Shown one piece after another: positions 8,413-17,798 of a stretch of 64,000 nt of DNA. The stretch covers positions 310,001 through 374,000 of the forward strand of contig NZ_JAKCFA010000003.1 of the NCBI RefSeq assembly GCF_024198215.1, written 5' to 3'. The DNA is from Myxococcus qinghaiensis (GTDB lineage Bacteria; Myxococcota; Myxococcia; Myxococcales; Myxococcaceae). The notes beneath the pieces were generated by a model that saw nothing but the letters and a program-made list of their open reading frames with translations, was not told the origin of the DNA and searched no databases. The position numbers and the translations under genes are program-made. Position 1 is the first letter of the stretch, and every line of letters begins with the position of its first letter.

Positions 8413-10778
8413 CAGCGGCCTCCTTCCTGGCCTCCCGCGGCCGACGCGGTGGGCGCGACATCTGCTGGCGGCGTGGGTACGTCCTGCGGACCTCGGCCCA
8501 GGCGCTGGAGGTAGGCGACCAGGGCCACCATCTCCGAGTCCCACGCCACCTGGACCCCCTGCGTCGCCAGGTCCGCGGCGATGGCCTCACCCTGGGACTT
8601 CTGCCGTGCCTCGGCCGAGTCCACGTCCGCGTGGGTGTACGGCACGCCCAACTTCTGCATCAGCGACAGCTTCTTCGGCGCGTCCTTCACGCGGATGCGG
8701 TTCTCCGCCAGCCACGGATAGGACGGCATGTTCGAGCCGGGACTCGTGGCTCGGGGGTCCATCATGTGCGTGTAGTGCCAGAGGTTCGGATACCGGCCCC
8801 CCACGCGGTGCAGGTCCGGACCGGTGCGCTTGCTTCCCCACTGGAACGGATGGTCGTAGATGAACTCCTCCGCGCGGGACACGTCGCCGTAGCGCTGCGT
8901 CTCCGCCACGAAGGGCCGAATCATCTGCGAGTGGCACGTGTAGCAGCCCTCGCGCACGTAGAGGTCTCGCCCCTGGAGCTCCAGCGGGGAGTACGGCTTC
9001 TGCGCCTCGCCATGCGCGGGCACCGCCTGCTGGATGAGGATGGTGGGCAACAGCTCCGCCACGCCTCCAATCAGGATGGCCACCAGCGTCAGCACGGTGA
9101 AGGCCAGCGGGCGTCCCTCGATGAGCGCGAACCAGGACGGCCGCCCCGCCTCGCGGTCCTTGCGCGTGACAATCCAGGCCAGCTCGCCCAGCGCGATGAT
9201 GGCACCCATCAGCACCAGCGCGCGCACCGGCTTCGCCCAGCCCAGGAACATCGTCACCGTGAGGATGGCGATGGCGAAGACGAGCGGACGGCCGGTGACG
9301 ACCTGCACCCAGCCCGGCGCGGGCGCCGTCGTCGCGGTGGGCACGGGAGCCTTGGCCTCTTCCACGACGACGGTGGTCTCGCCGTCGACGGCCTTGCCTG
9401 CGCGCGCCGTCTTCCAGAGGTTCCACGCCATCATGCAGAAGCCCACCAGGTACATGGAGCCGCCGACGAAGCGGACGATGTACATGGGCCGGATGGCGAG
9501 CAGCGTCTCCACGAAGTTCGGGTACAGCAGCGTCCCGTCCGCGTGGGTGGCGCGCCACATCAACCCCTGGTTGATGCCGCTGATCCACATGGACACGATG
9601 TAGAGGAGGATGCCCACCGTCCCCAGCCAGAAGTGCGCGTCCGCCGACCGGGTGGAGTGCAGCTTCGTGCCGTACAGCCTGGGCACCAGCCAGTAGAACA
9701 TGCCGGCCGCCATGAAGCCGTTCCAGCCCAGCGCGCCGCCGTGCACGTGGCCGACAATCCAGTCCGTGTAGTGCGCCAGCCCGCTCACCGTCTTGATGGA
9801 CAGGAGCGGCCCCTCGAATGTCGCCATGCCGTAGAACGTCACGCCGGCGATGAAGAACTTGAGGACCGGGTCATCGCGCAGCTTGTGCCACGCGCCCTTC
9901 AGCGTGAGCAGGCCGTTGAGCATTCCGCCCCACGACGGGGCCCAGAGCATGACGCTGAAGACCATGCCCAGCGACTGCGCCCAGTCGGGCAGCGCCGTGT
10001 AGAGCAGGTGGTGGGGACCGGCCCAGATGTAGATGAAGACCAGGGCCCAGAAGTGGATGATGGAGAGCCGGTACGAGTACACCGGCCGCTCCGCCGCCTT
10101 GGGCAGGAAGTAATACATGATGCCGAGAATCGGCGTGGTCAGGAAGAAGGCGACGGCGTTGTGGCCGTACCACCACTGCACCAGCGCGTCCTGCACACCG
10201 GAGAAGACGGAGTAGCTCTTGAGCCCGTCCAGCGGCAGCGCCAGGCTGTTGACGATGTGCAGCACCGCCACGGTGATGATGGTCGCGATGTAGAACCAGA
10301 TGGCGACGTAGAGGTTCTTCTCGTTGCGCTTCGCCAGGGTCCAGAAGAAGTTGATGGCGAAGACGACCCAGATGACGGTGATGGCCAGGTCGATGGGCCA
10401 CTCCAGCTCCGCGTACTCCTTGGACGTGGTGATGCCCAACGGCAGGCTGATGGCCGCCGCGACGATGATGAGCTGCCAGCCCCAGAAGTGGATATTGGAG
10501 AGCAGGTCTGACGCCATGCGCGCCTTCAAGAGGCGCTGCGTGGAGTAGTAGACGCCGGCGAACATCATGTTGCCCACGAACGCGAAGATGACCGCGTTGG
10601 TGTGCAGGGGCCGCAGCCGGGAGTACGTCAGGTAGGGGATGCCCAGATTGGCCTGCCACCACGCGAGCTGGCTGGCCACCAGCGCCCCCACCGCCATGCC
10701 CACGATTCCGAAGACCACCGCCGCGAAGATGAAGCGGCGGACCGTGGTGTCGTCGTAGACGATTCGCTGTTGTTGCAC
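8412..10778 (-). CDS. ccoNO: Fused cbb3 oxidase subunits I and II (CcoN-CcoO)
   Basis: A 788-residue fusion. Residues 1 to about 480 are CcoN, the heme-copper catalytic subunit with about 12 TM helices and the His ligands of heme b and the b3-CuB centre (YGHNAV, GPHHLLYTALP, HVHGGALGWNG). A Pro/Ala-rich linker and extra TM helices lead to CcoO at about 560-770, with a single CYTCHSQ heme site and a typical PFVAETQRYGDVS segment. The two subunits are usually separate; fused forms are known in some lineages. The start is GTG at 10778 behind AGGAGTG. It reduces oxygen to water with high affinity and conserves energy. Confidence 0.95.
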   Translation of the reverse strand: MQQQRIVYDDTTVRRFIFAAVVFGIVGMAVGALVASQLAWWQANLGIPYLTYSRLRPLHTNAVIFAFVGNMMFAGVYYSTQRLLKARMASDLLSNIHFWGWQLIIVAAAISLPLGITTSKEYAELEWPIDLAITVIWVVFAINFFWTLAKRNEKNLYVAIWFYIATIITVAVLHIVNSLALPLDGLKSYSVFSGVQDALVQWWYGHNAVAFFLTTPILGIMYYFLPKAAERPVYSYRLSIIHFWALVFIYIWAGPHHLLYTALPDWAQSLGMVFSVMLWAPSWGGMLNGLLTLKGAWHKLRDDPVLKFFIAGVTFYGMATFEGPLLSIKTVSGLAHYTDWIVGHVHGGALGWNGFMAAGMFYWLVPRLYGTKLHSTRSADAHFWLGTVGILLYIVSMWISGINQGLMWRATHADGTLLYPNFVETLLAIRPMYIVRFVGGSMYLVGFCMMAWNLWKTARAGKAVDGETTVVVEEAKAPVPTATTAPAPGWVQVVTGRPLVFAIAILTVTMFLGWAKPVRALVLMGAIIALGELAWIVTRKDREAGRPSWFALIEGRPLAFTVLTLVAILIGGVAELLPTILIQQAVPAHGEAQKPYSPLELQGRDLYVREGCYTCHSQMIRPFVAETQRYGDVSRAEEFIYDHPFQWGSKRTGPDLHRVGGRYPNLWHYTHMMDPRATSPGSNMPSYPWLAENRIRVKDAPKKLSLMQKLGVPYTHADVDSAEARQKSQGEAIAADLATQGVQVAWDSEMVALVAYLQRLGRGPQDVPTPPADVAPTASAAGGQEGGR

Positions 10779-10782
10779 GGAG

Positions 10783-10977
10783 TCACTCCTGGGAAGCCGA
10801 AGACGACGGCCCGTCGGAAGACGCGGTGGGGCGAGCCACGCTGTCCTCCTCGAGCGGAAAGAGCGCGAGCCGGTCCGCCTGCTCGTGGTCCCGGTGACGC
10901 ATGCTGTAGATGAACAGCAGCACCGAGCTGGCCACGAGCATCAGGCTCACGAAGACCTGGAGCACCAGGACGTTCAT
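10783..10977 (-). CDS. ccoS: cbb3 oxidase maturation protein CcoS
   Basis: A 64-residue protein with one N-terminal TM helix (VFVSLMLVASSVLLFIYSM) and a polar tail. The size and the position directly after ccoI match CcoS, which is required for cofactor insertion into the catalytic subunit. The ATG at 10977 overlaps the ccoI stop by 4 nt; the next gene, ccoNO, starts 4 bp after the stop. Confidence 0.85.
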   Translation of the reverse strand: MNVLVLQVFVSLMLVASSVLLFIYSMRHRDHEQADRLALFPLEEDSVARPTASSDGPSSSASQE

Positions 10978-13559
10978 GCGGGCACCTCCGTGGGGCGCGC
11001 CAGGGGCGCCGGGCCGCTGCGTGGAGCACGGGGCGCGGACAGGCTCCAGAGCGTGAACAGGACGGTGGCGAGGCTGGTGGCCGGCATCGCCACGGCGGCG
11101 CGCAGCGGCGTCATCCAGCCCGCGAGGCACACGGCGACAGCCACCCCGTTGTAGCCGATGGCCAGCATCACCAACCGCCGCACCACGTGCCGCAGGTGAC
11201 GCGACAGCTTCAGCGCCTCACGCAGCGAGGAGAGCCCCTCCCCCACCAGGAAGAAGTCGCTCTTGCCCGGCATCACCGGTCGGTCAATCGCGGGAGTTCC
11301 GGCGCAGAGCGCCCGCTCGAAGGCGAGGCTGTCGTTGACGCCGTCGCCCAGGTACAGCGAGTCCGTCGCACCAAGGCGCGAGACGGTGAAGGCCTTGTCC
11401 TCCGGACGAAGTCCGCCCAGGGCGCGCTCCAGCGGCACGCCCAGCGAGCCCGCTAGCGCCCTCACCCGCTCGGGGGCATCCCCCGAGATGAGCCACACGG
11501 CATGGCCCTCTGCCTGGAGCGCGAGGACCTCCCGCCGCGCGTCCGGCCGGAGCGCCTCTCGCAATGGAAACGCGGCCAGGGGGACGCCGTCACGAAAGAG
11601 CACGGTGCCCCGAGGCCCGTCGGTGCCATCTGCGCACGGCAGGACCGGGGTTCTGCTGTCCGAGCCAGGAAGGGTGGCACTCGCTTGCGATGCCGCCTCG
11701 AGCCGTGGCGTATAGCCAGCTCGCAGTGGGTCCGCTGCCTTGAATGGCGCTGCGGCGTGGCCATGCCCCACGGAAGTCGGCGAGCTGCTGGCTCGCACCA
11801 GGCGCCAGTCCGCGCGGCCCAGGCGCCACGACACGCCGTCCCGCATCCACTCCAGGCCCTGGCCTGGATGCTCCGTTACCCGCGCCTCTGGAACGAAGCG
11901 CGCGCCCGTTCGCGAGAGGACGTCCGAGAGACAGCGACTCACCGGATGGTTGCTGCGCGCGGCCAGGTTGAAGGCCACATCGCGCTCTTCAACGGAGAGC
12001 GCATCCAGCGAGGCCCGGTCCGCCAGCTCCATCCGCCCGAGCGTCAGCGTCCCCGTCTTGTCGAACAGCACCTGACGCACGCGCGGAAGGCGGTCCAGCA
12101 GGTCCGTCGCGCGGATGAAGAAGCCCTCGCGACGCAAGCGAGCCTGCACCCACTCATAGGCCAGCGGCGTGGCGATGCCGATGGCGCACGGGCACGTCAC
12201 CACCAGCAGGGCCACCGCCACCTCCAGCGCCTTGTCGGGCCCCGACGGCCACCACACCACGAGCCCCAGCGCCGACACGGCCAGCACCGTCACCACCCAC
12301 CGCCGCGACACGGCCTCCCAGAAGCGCGTGTGCCCCGCGCTCCGCCCTGCTCCGTCTGGCGCGCGACGCAGCAGCGCCACGAGCGGCGAGTCTTGAAACG
12401 ACTGTCGAGCCCTCGCGCGCACCGCCTCGCGTCCCGCATTGAAGGCGCCCGCGGGCAGTGCCTCCCCCACGGACATCTCTCGCTCGTCCGGCTCTCCCGT
12501 CATCCAGTCCGTGGAGACGCGCGCGCTCGCATCGAGCAACTCCGCCTCCACGGGCACCAGGTCCCCAGGCGCGATGACGAGCAAATCCCCCTCGGCGACC
12601 TGGGTGACTCGCACGGTGGCAAGCCGCTCGCCCTCCTGCCGACGAACGAAGAGTCCCTCCGCGCCGTCGTCCTCCAGCAGGAAGCGGCGGTTGCGCTCCA
12701 GGACGCGCTGCTGGAGCCAGCGCCCCACCAGCATCAGCGTGACGAAGGTGTTGAGGGTATCGAAGTACGCGAGGTCACCGCGTCCACCCCGGGCCTGCAC
12801 CAGCGAGGTGCCGAACACCAGGAGGATGCCCAGCGCGATGGGCAGGTCCAGGTGCGGCACGCCTCGACGAAGTCCCTGCCACGCCGAGCGGAAGAACGGC
12901 CACCCACCCACCAGGACGACGAGCGTGGACAGCGCCAGGCTCAGGCGCGTGAAGAGCTGGAAGACCTCCGCATCCTCGGGCGTGAGCCCCACGTAGAAGC
13001 TCACCGAGAACAACATCACGTTCATCGAGAGCGCCACGCAGATACCCAGGCGGATGGGCAAATCCAGGCTCGCGGGCGCGGGGCGCTTGCGGCTGGGGCC
13101 GAAGAGATAGCCGAAGCCCTCCACCGTCCGCAGGAAGCCGCCCACGTCGAAGGCCCCGCGTCTCCACTGCATGCGCGCCTTGCCCAGCGCGGGGTCCACG
13201 GTGAGCCCCGCGCCTCCAGGCTGTCGACGGAACAGCTCGTTCATCAGCCAGACACAGGCGGCGCAGTGGATGCCCTGGACGTCCAGCTCCAGCGAGCACA
13301 GCGAACCCGGCGCGGCCTCCGCGCGAGCCACCAGCGGCTCCAGCCACGCGAGACCGCGTCCTCGTGCCGGCTCCGCCGCGGGCGCCGTCTTCCCACCCGT
13401 GAGCTGGTAGTAGCGAGTCAGCCCCTGCGACACCAGCAGGCCATGCACCACCTCGCACCCCGCGCAGCAGAACTCGCGCGAGGCCGTGCCCTCCGGCACG
13501 CGGCTGCCACAGTGGAGGCAGGAGGCCACGTCGGGCCGGGTTTGCGCGGAGTCGGGCAT
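10974..13559 (-). CDS. ccoI: Copper-exporting P1B-type ATPase CcoI
   Basis: An 861-residue heavy-metal P-type ATPase supplying copper for cbb3 assembly. In order: a Cys-rich N-terminal motif (CLHCGS...FCCAGCEVVHG, ATPase-cat_bd type), an HMA-like domain with GIHCAACVW, TM helices, the A-domain TGEP, the CPCAIG membrane motif, DKTGTLT (phosphorylated Asp), the HP motif in SNHPVS, and GDGVNDS. An unusual low-complexity stretch of about 60 residues splits the nucleotide-binding domain. It is the first gene of the leftward operon; the start at 13559 is the Met before the Cys motif. Confidence 0.92.
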   Translation of the reverse strand: MPDSAQTRPDVASCLHCGSRVPEGTASREFCCAGCEVVHGLLVSQGLTRYYQLTGGKTAPAAEPARGRGLAWLEPLVARAEAAPGSLCSLELDVQGIHCAACVWLMNELFRRQPGGAGLTVDPALGKARMQWRRGAFDVGGFLRTVEGFGYLFGPSRKRPAPASLDLPIRLGICVALSMNVMLFSVSFYVGLTPEDAEVFQLFTRLSLALSTLVVLVGGWPFFRSAWQGLRRGVPHLDLPIALGILLVFGTSLVQARGGRGDLAYFDTLNTFVTLMLVGRWLQQRVLERNRRFLLEDDGAEGLFVRRQEGERLATVRVTQVAEGDLLVIAPGDLVPVEAELLDASARVSTDWMTGEPDEREMSVGEALPAGAFNAGREAVRARARQSFQDSPLVALLRRAPDGAGRSAGHTRFWEAVSRRWVVTVLAVSALGLVVWWPSGPDKALEVAVALLVVTCPCAIGIATPLAYEWVQARLRREGFFIRATDLLDRLPRVRQVLFDKTGTLTLGRMELADRASLDALSVEERDVAFNLAARSNHPVSRCLSDVLSRTGARFVPEARVTEHPGQGLEWMRDGVSWRLGRADWRLVRASSSPTSVGHGHAAAPFKAADPLRAGYTPRLEAASQASATLPGSDSRTPVLPCADGTDGPRGTVLFRDGVPLAAFPLREALRPDARREVLALQAEGHAVWLISGDAPERVRALAGSLGVPLERALGGLRPEDKAFTVSRLGATDSLYLGDGVNDSLAFERALCAGTPAIDRPVMPGKSDFFLVGEGLSSLREALKLSRHLRHVVRRLVMLAIGYNGVAVAVCLAGWMTPLRAAVAMPATSLATVLFTLWSLSAPRAPRSGPAPLARPTEVPA

Positions 13560-13607
13560 GCGAGCTGTCACCTTGCGAACGGCATGCCTGTTGCGAAGGA
13601 CCTGCTC
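13560..13607. promoter_or_regulatory. Divergent cco promoter region with TTGCGAA repeats
   Basis: Only 48 bp separate the start of ccoI from the chosen start of the divergent membrane-protein gene. The gap holds two exact direct repeats of TTGCGAA (13573-13579 and 13591-13597, 18 bp apart). No FNR-type TTGAT-N4-ATCAA box is visible. That the repeats bind a regulator is inference. Confidence 0.35.
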
Positions 13608-14309
13608 ATGCCCACCGATGTTCCGCTGCTGCTGGCCTCGCTGACTCCGACTCCGACCCTGGTCGCGGGCGCGCTCGGTGCGCTCACGGTGGGGCTCACG
13701 GGCAGCGTGCACTGCTTCCTGATGTGTGGGCCGCTCGCCTGCGCGGGGCTGCCTGCGATGCGTGGGCCCGAGCGACGCCGAGCACTCTTCGCCTATCAGG
13801 GTGCTCGCCTCGGGGCGTACGCGCTGGTGGGCGGAGCACTCGGCGCACTCGGTGGCGGCGTGACTCGCGCGCTCGCCGTGTCCACGCGTCCGTATCTCCC
13901 GTGGCTGATGGCGGCGGCGCTGGTGGCGTCCGCGCTGGAGCTGGGAAAGCGCCTGCCTCCCCTGCCCGGGCTCGCGCGACTGGCGAGCGCCCTCTCGCGC
14001 GGGAGCGCAAAGTTTTCGTGGGTGGGTCGCGCGGGCGCAATGGGTGCGGTGACGCCCTTGCTGCCATGTGGCCTGCTCTACGGCGTGCTCACCGTGGCGC
14101 TCGCGAGCGGCTCGTTCGGTGGCGGCGCGGTGGTGATGGGGGCCTTCGCGCTGGGCGGACTTCCGGCGCTGCTCGGCGCACAACTTCAGGCAGGGCTGTG
14201 GAGCAAGCGACCCTGGCTCGCGGAGTTCCTGCTTCGTCGGGCAATGCCGCTCGTGGCGGCGGCGGTGCTCGTCTTCCGCGCGGTCGACACCTCACCTCAC
14301 TGCCACTGA
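13608..14309 (+). CDS. TauE/SafE-like (DsbD_2) membrane protein
   Basis: A 233-residue polytopic membrane protein with about six TM helices of the DsbD_2/SafE type. Conserved features: GLTGSVHCFLMCGPL near residue 30 with paired Cys, and TPLLPCGLLYG in the second half, each with a Cys in a helix. Proteins of this type are commonly found beside ccoI/ccoG and are thought to help copper or redox handling in oxidase maturation. The ATG at 13608 has AAGGA upstream; an alternative at 13584 has none. It is transcribed divergently from ccoI. Confidence 0.8.
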   Translation: MPTDVPLLLASLTPTPTLVAGALGALTVGLTGSVHCFLMCGPLACAGLPAMRGPERRRALFAYQGARLGAYALVGGALGALGGGVTRALAVSTRPYLPWLMAAALVASALELGKRLPPLPGLARLASALSRGSAKFSWVGRAGAMGAVTPLLPCGLLYGVLTVALASGSFGGGAVVMGAFALGGLPALLGAQLQAGLWSKRPWLAEFLLRRAMPLVAAAVLVFRAVDTSPHCH

Positions 14310-14403
14310 GCGTCTTCGACGTCTTCGCCATGCGTCGGGTGCGCTTGTCGCACGCGGTGGCATCGGCGAGGCTCCCGGCACCCTCTCTCTCGCCCGCCGA
14401 GGA

Positions 14404-16209
14404 ATGATGACCGCGCCGCGCACTTCGAGCACTCTCGCCGCGTTGCTGCTGCTATCCGCGAGCTGCACCACCTCGCGCCCACCGTCACAAAGCGAAGCGC
14501 CGTCCGCGACCGTCACCCAGGCCGCGCTCACACCCGCCCAGGTGGCGCTCCGCGCTTTCGTGGACGCTCACTTCGACGAGCAGTTCCGTCGCCTCCCGCT
14601 GTCAGCCACTTCCGCGGGCGTCCACACCTATGACGGCGAGCTGCGCGGCTTCACCGCCGAGGAGCGCGCGTCACACCTGGCGTACCTCAAGGGCCGGCTC
14701 GCCGCGCTGCCGACGGCGGTGGACCGGAGCGCGCTGCCGCCGCTGGACCGGGCTGACTACGACATCCTCGAGAACAACTTCCGCTCGCGCATCCTGGAGC
14801 ACGAAGAGGTCCGCTCGTGGGAGCGCAACCCCAACACGTACCTGAGCCAGGCCTCCGTCGCGGTGTTCCAGCTCATCAACCGGGACTTCGCGCCGCTGGA
14901 GCAGCGCATGCGCTCGGCCGTGAGCCGCATGACGAAGGTGCCGGACCTGTTCGCCGCCGCGCGGACGTCCCTGAAGAATCCCCCGAAGCTGTGGACGGAG
15001 ATTGCCCTCCAGCAGGCCCAGGGCACCCGCTCGCTCTACGCCCAGACGCTGCCCCAGGCCTTCGCGCCGGTGAAGGACGCCGCGCTGAACGAGGCGTTCC
15101 AGAAGGAGCAGGCGCGCTGCCTCGCGGCCATCGACGCGTACATCCAGTTCCTGAAGGAGGACCTGCTGCCTCGCTCCCAGGGGAACTACGCGATTGGCGA
15201 GGAGACCTATCGCAAGAAGCTGCTCTACGAAGAGGGCGTGACGGAGAGCATCGACTCGCTGCTCGCGTGGGGGCAGGCGGAGCTGAAGCGCACGCAGGCC
15301 CAGTTCAAGGAGGTGGCCGGACGACTGGGACCGGGCAAGGCCCCCATGGACGTGTACCGGGAGCTGAGCAAGGAGCACCCGACCCCCGCGGAGCTGGTGT
15401 CCAGCACCACGGCGACGCTGGAGGAGATTCGAGCGTTCCTCATCCGTGAGCGCATCATCACCGTGCCCAGCGAGGTGCGCGCGCAGGTGGCGGAGACGCC
15501 GTCCTTCAATCGCTCGCTGTCCTTCGCGAGCATGAGCACGCCCGGCCCGTTCGAGAAGCAGGCCACGGAGGCGTACTACTACGTGACGCCGCCGGACCCG
15601 ACGTGGACCGCCGAGCAGACCGAGCAGCACATGAGCTTCTACAACCACCATGCGCTGCCGCTCGTCTCCATCCACGAGGCCTACCCGGGCCACTACGTGC
15701 AGTTCCTCTGGACGAATCGGGTGGAGTCCAAGGTGCGGCGCCTGCTGGGCTCGGGCTCGTTCTCCGAGGGCTGGGGGCTGTACACCGAGCAGATGATGCT
15801 CGACGAGGGCTACGGCGGGCGCTCGGGTCCCTCCGCCGACAAGCTGCGCCTCAACCAGCTCGCGCTCTACCTCCAGCGACTGGCGCGCTACGTCGCGGGC
15901 CTGTCCCTGCACACGCGCGGCATGACGTACGAGCAGGCGGTGAAGCTGTTCGAGGAGGAGGCGTTCATGACGAAGACGAACGCGGAGCGCGAGGCCCGCC
16001 GGGGAACGTCGGACCCCACGTACCTCGTGTACGCGCTGGGCAAGAAGCTGCTGATGGAGCTGCGCGAGGACGCGAAGGTGCAGTGGGGCAAGGACTTCTC
16101 CCTCCAGCGCTTCCACGATGAGGTGGTGTCTTATGGATACCCGCCCGTGCCCATCGTCCGGCGGTTGCTGCTCGGCGAGGGGCCCGCAGCGGCCGCCCCG
16201 CAGGAGTAG
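14404..16209 (+). CDS. DUF885 zinc peptidase-like lipoprotein
   Basis: A 601-residue protein. The lipobox LLSASC near residue 21 predicts a lipid-anchored protein. The body is a DUF885 domain, a relative of M2/M3-type peptidases. It has the family HEAYPGHY motif at residues 424-431 (zinc ligands His424 and His430, catalytic Glu425) and the downstream FSEGWGLYTEQM Glu motif. Activity on peptides is likely; the specificity is unknown. Two start codons lie in tandem (14404 and 14407) after GAGGA. Confidence 0.85.
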   Translation: MMTAPRTSSTLAALLLLSASCTTSRPPSQSEAPSATVTQAALTPAQVALRAFVDAHFDEQFRRLPLSATSAGVHTYDGELRGFTAEERASHLAYLKGRLAALPTAVDRSALPPLDRADYDILENNFRSRILEHEEVRSWERNPNTYLSQASVAVFQLINRDFAPLEQRMRSAVSRMTKVPDLFAAARTSLKNPPKLWTEIALQQAQGTRSLYAQTLPQAFAPVKDAALNEAFQKEQARCLAAIDAYIQFLKEDLLPRSQGNYAIGEETYRKKLLYEEGVTESIDSLLAWGQAELKRTQAQFKEVAGRLGPGKAPMDVYRELSKEHPTPAELVSSTTATLEEIRAFLIRERIITVPSEVRAQVAETPSFNRSLSFASMSTPGPFEKQATEAYYYVTPPDPTWTAEQTEQHMSFYNHHALPLVSIHEAYPGHYVQFLWTNRVESKVRRLLGSGSFSEGWGLYTEQMMLDEGYGGRSGPSADKLRLNQLALYLQRLARYVAGLSLHTRGMTYEQAVKLFEEEAFMTKTNAEREARRGTSDPTYLVYALGKKLLMELREDAKVQWGKDFSLQRFHDEVVSYGYPPVPIVRRLLLGEGPAAAAPQE

Positions 16210-16332
16210 CACTGGCGACGGTGCTGCACCTCCGTCCAATGCTCCTGACTGGCTTTGAACCCTGTCAGGCCACGCAATGGTTTCGAGGAGCACGCACAGG
16301 CACCCTCCAGGGACAACATCCTGGAGGTCGCC

Positions 16333-16908
16333 ATGTATCAACGTTCGCGGAAAGTCTTTGGGAGCATCGCGATGAGCGCAGCCCTCGTTCTGGGCTGCGG
16401 GGGAGCTGTCGACACAGGGGACGAGCCCGCGGCGGAACTGGAGCAGACGGAGCAGCCCCTGCTCACCCTCGTCACCTGCGTCGGCTCCGTGTCGAGCAGC
16501 TATTCGCCCGCGCTCACCAGTACGCCCCAGACCGTGAGCATCACCGGAACCGCCAGCTACTCACTCTGCACGGGGACGGGTGGCGTGACGACCGCCTCCA
16601 ACAGCACCAATGCCATCAGGCCTGCCTACTCATGCCTGGGCCTGCTGGAGGTGGGGACGTCACCCGCGACGGTGACCTGGAACACCGGGGAGACCTCCAC
16701 CATGGTCACCACCCGGGTGTCAGTCCAGCTCTCCGCCATCTCGACCACCTTGGTCCATTTCGGCTCGGTGACGGCGGGCAAGTTCGTCGGAGCGCGCGTG
16801 GTCCGCGCCACCGAGTTCCTCAACACGGACCTGGATGCCTGCTACACCCCCGAGGGCCTCTCGCAAATCAGCGGGCCCAGCACGCTGAACATCGTCAGCC
16901 TGCTCTAA
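16333..16908 (+). CDS. Hypothetical lipoprotein, Ser/Thr-rich
   Basis: A 191-residue protein with an excellent ribosome site (CTGGAGGTCGCC) before the ATG at 16333. The signal peptide ends in a lipobox (ALVLGC), followed by a Gly/Asp/Glu linker. The mature part is rich in Ser, Thr and Val, with predicted beta strands and four Cys that could form disulfides. It resembles the many one-domain surface lipoproteins of myxobacteria, but I recognise no named family. A CCTGAC/GTCAGG inverted pair at 16244-16269 lies upstream. Confidence 0.6.
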   Translation: MYQRSRKVFGSIAMSAALVLGCGGAVDTGDEPAAELEQTEQPLLTLVTCVGSVSSSYSPALTSTPQTVSITGTASYSLCTGTGGVTTASNSTNAIRPAYSCLGLLEVGTSPATVTWNTGETSTMVTTRVSVQLSAISTTLVHFGSVTAGKFVGARVVRATEFLNTDLDACYTPEGLSQISGPSTLNIVSLL

Positions 16909-16934
16909 TCCGGAGTCGGTGAGGCGCCGCGCCG

Positions 16935-17750
16935 TCAGCCCAGCAGCCCCTGGACGACGGCGTGACGCATCACCTCGGCGAGCACCTCCATCCCCTGGAG
17001 CGTGTTCGCCCGCCGCACCGACACGTCGCCCGCCGTCGCCTGCGTCGAGTCCGCCACCACGAAGGGCAGCGCACGCCGCCCCAGGCGCAGCAGGCGCTCG
17101 TCGTGGAAGGCCTCCGGCGCCCGCTCACACAACATCCGCATGAGCATCGTCATGTTCGCGATGCGTGAGGGCTGCATCGCGGCGCCCAGGCACGAGTAGT
17201 CCATGCCGTGCTCGTTCAGCACCGCGCTCCTGCCATCTTTCGCGAAGACGTAGATGAGCTGAGACGTCTCCTCCGTCTCCTGCCGCACCGTCTTCGCGCC
17301 CGTCTTGGGCATCACCAGCCCGTGCGTGGCGATGGCCAGCCCGTAGGCCTTGGCGACGTCCAGCTTGCTCGCCTGCTCCTTGTGCTCGCTCTGCGTGCGC
17401 ACCGAGCTCGCCGCCCGGAGGACCGCGACGACTTCGCTCCACGCCAGCTCCAGCGCCTCCCCTGCCCTCGGCGTGAAGGTCACCGTGTCCTCGCCAAACG
17501 TCACGCGGCGCGCCACCACCCGCCCCTGACCGAGTCCCCGCTCGTCCACCGCCAGCACCGACAACCCCACGCCCCGCAGCGACGTCACCAGCGCCTCCGC
17601 CGCCGCCGGCTCCAGCCGCGCCAGCAACGCGGGCGGCTCCGGCGCCAGGCGCATCCGCGCCTCCGCTGGCGCCATGCCCGTCGCGGACGCCAGGGCCATC
17701 GCCGCCGCCTGCATGTCCGACGGCGCCTCCACGAGTGCGACCACCTTCAT
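16935..17750 (-). CDS. Hypothetical cytosolic protein
   Basis: A 271-residue protein with no signal peptide or TM helix. The first 75 residues form an alternating helix/strand region with an Ala/Pro-rich segment (VALVEAPSDMQAAAMALA), reminiscent of the N-terminal part of several myxobacterial orphan proteins. The rest contains strands around VTFGEDTVTFTP and a helical C-terminus. I recognise no catalytic motif. It converges with the lipoprotein gene and lies 48 bp downstream of the YciI gene, possibly in one unit. Confidence 0.6.
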   Translation of the reverse strand: MKVVALVEAPSDMQAAAMALASATGMAPAEARMRLAPEPPALLARLEPAAAEALVTSLRGVGLSVLAVDERGLGQGRVVARRVTFGEDTVTFTPRAGEALELAWSEVVAVLRAASSVRTQSEHKEQASKLDVAKAYGLAIATHGLVMPKTGAKTVRQETEETSQLIYVFAKDGRSAVLNEHGMDYSCLGAAMQPSRIANMTMLMRMLCERAPEAFHDERLLRLGRRALPFVVADSTQATAGDVSVRRANTLQGMEVLAEVMRHAVVQGLLG

Positions 17751-17798
17751 GTGCCCACCTCGGCCTTCGCGAATCGCCTCAGTGGAGCACGTTTCGAC

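Noticed and set aside
6423..10511. 1362-aa open frame on the plus strand
   Set aside because: It is the antisense of the ccoNO-ccoG genes; composition is Arg/Gln/His-rich as expected of a GC-rich shadow frame.
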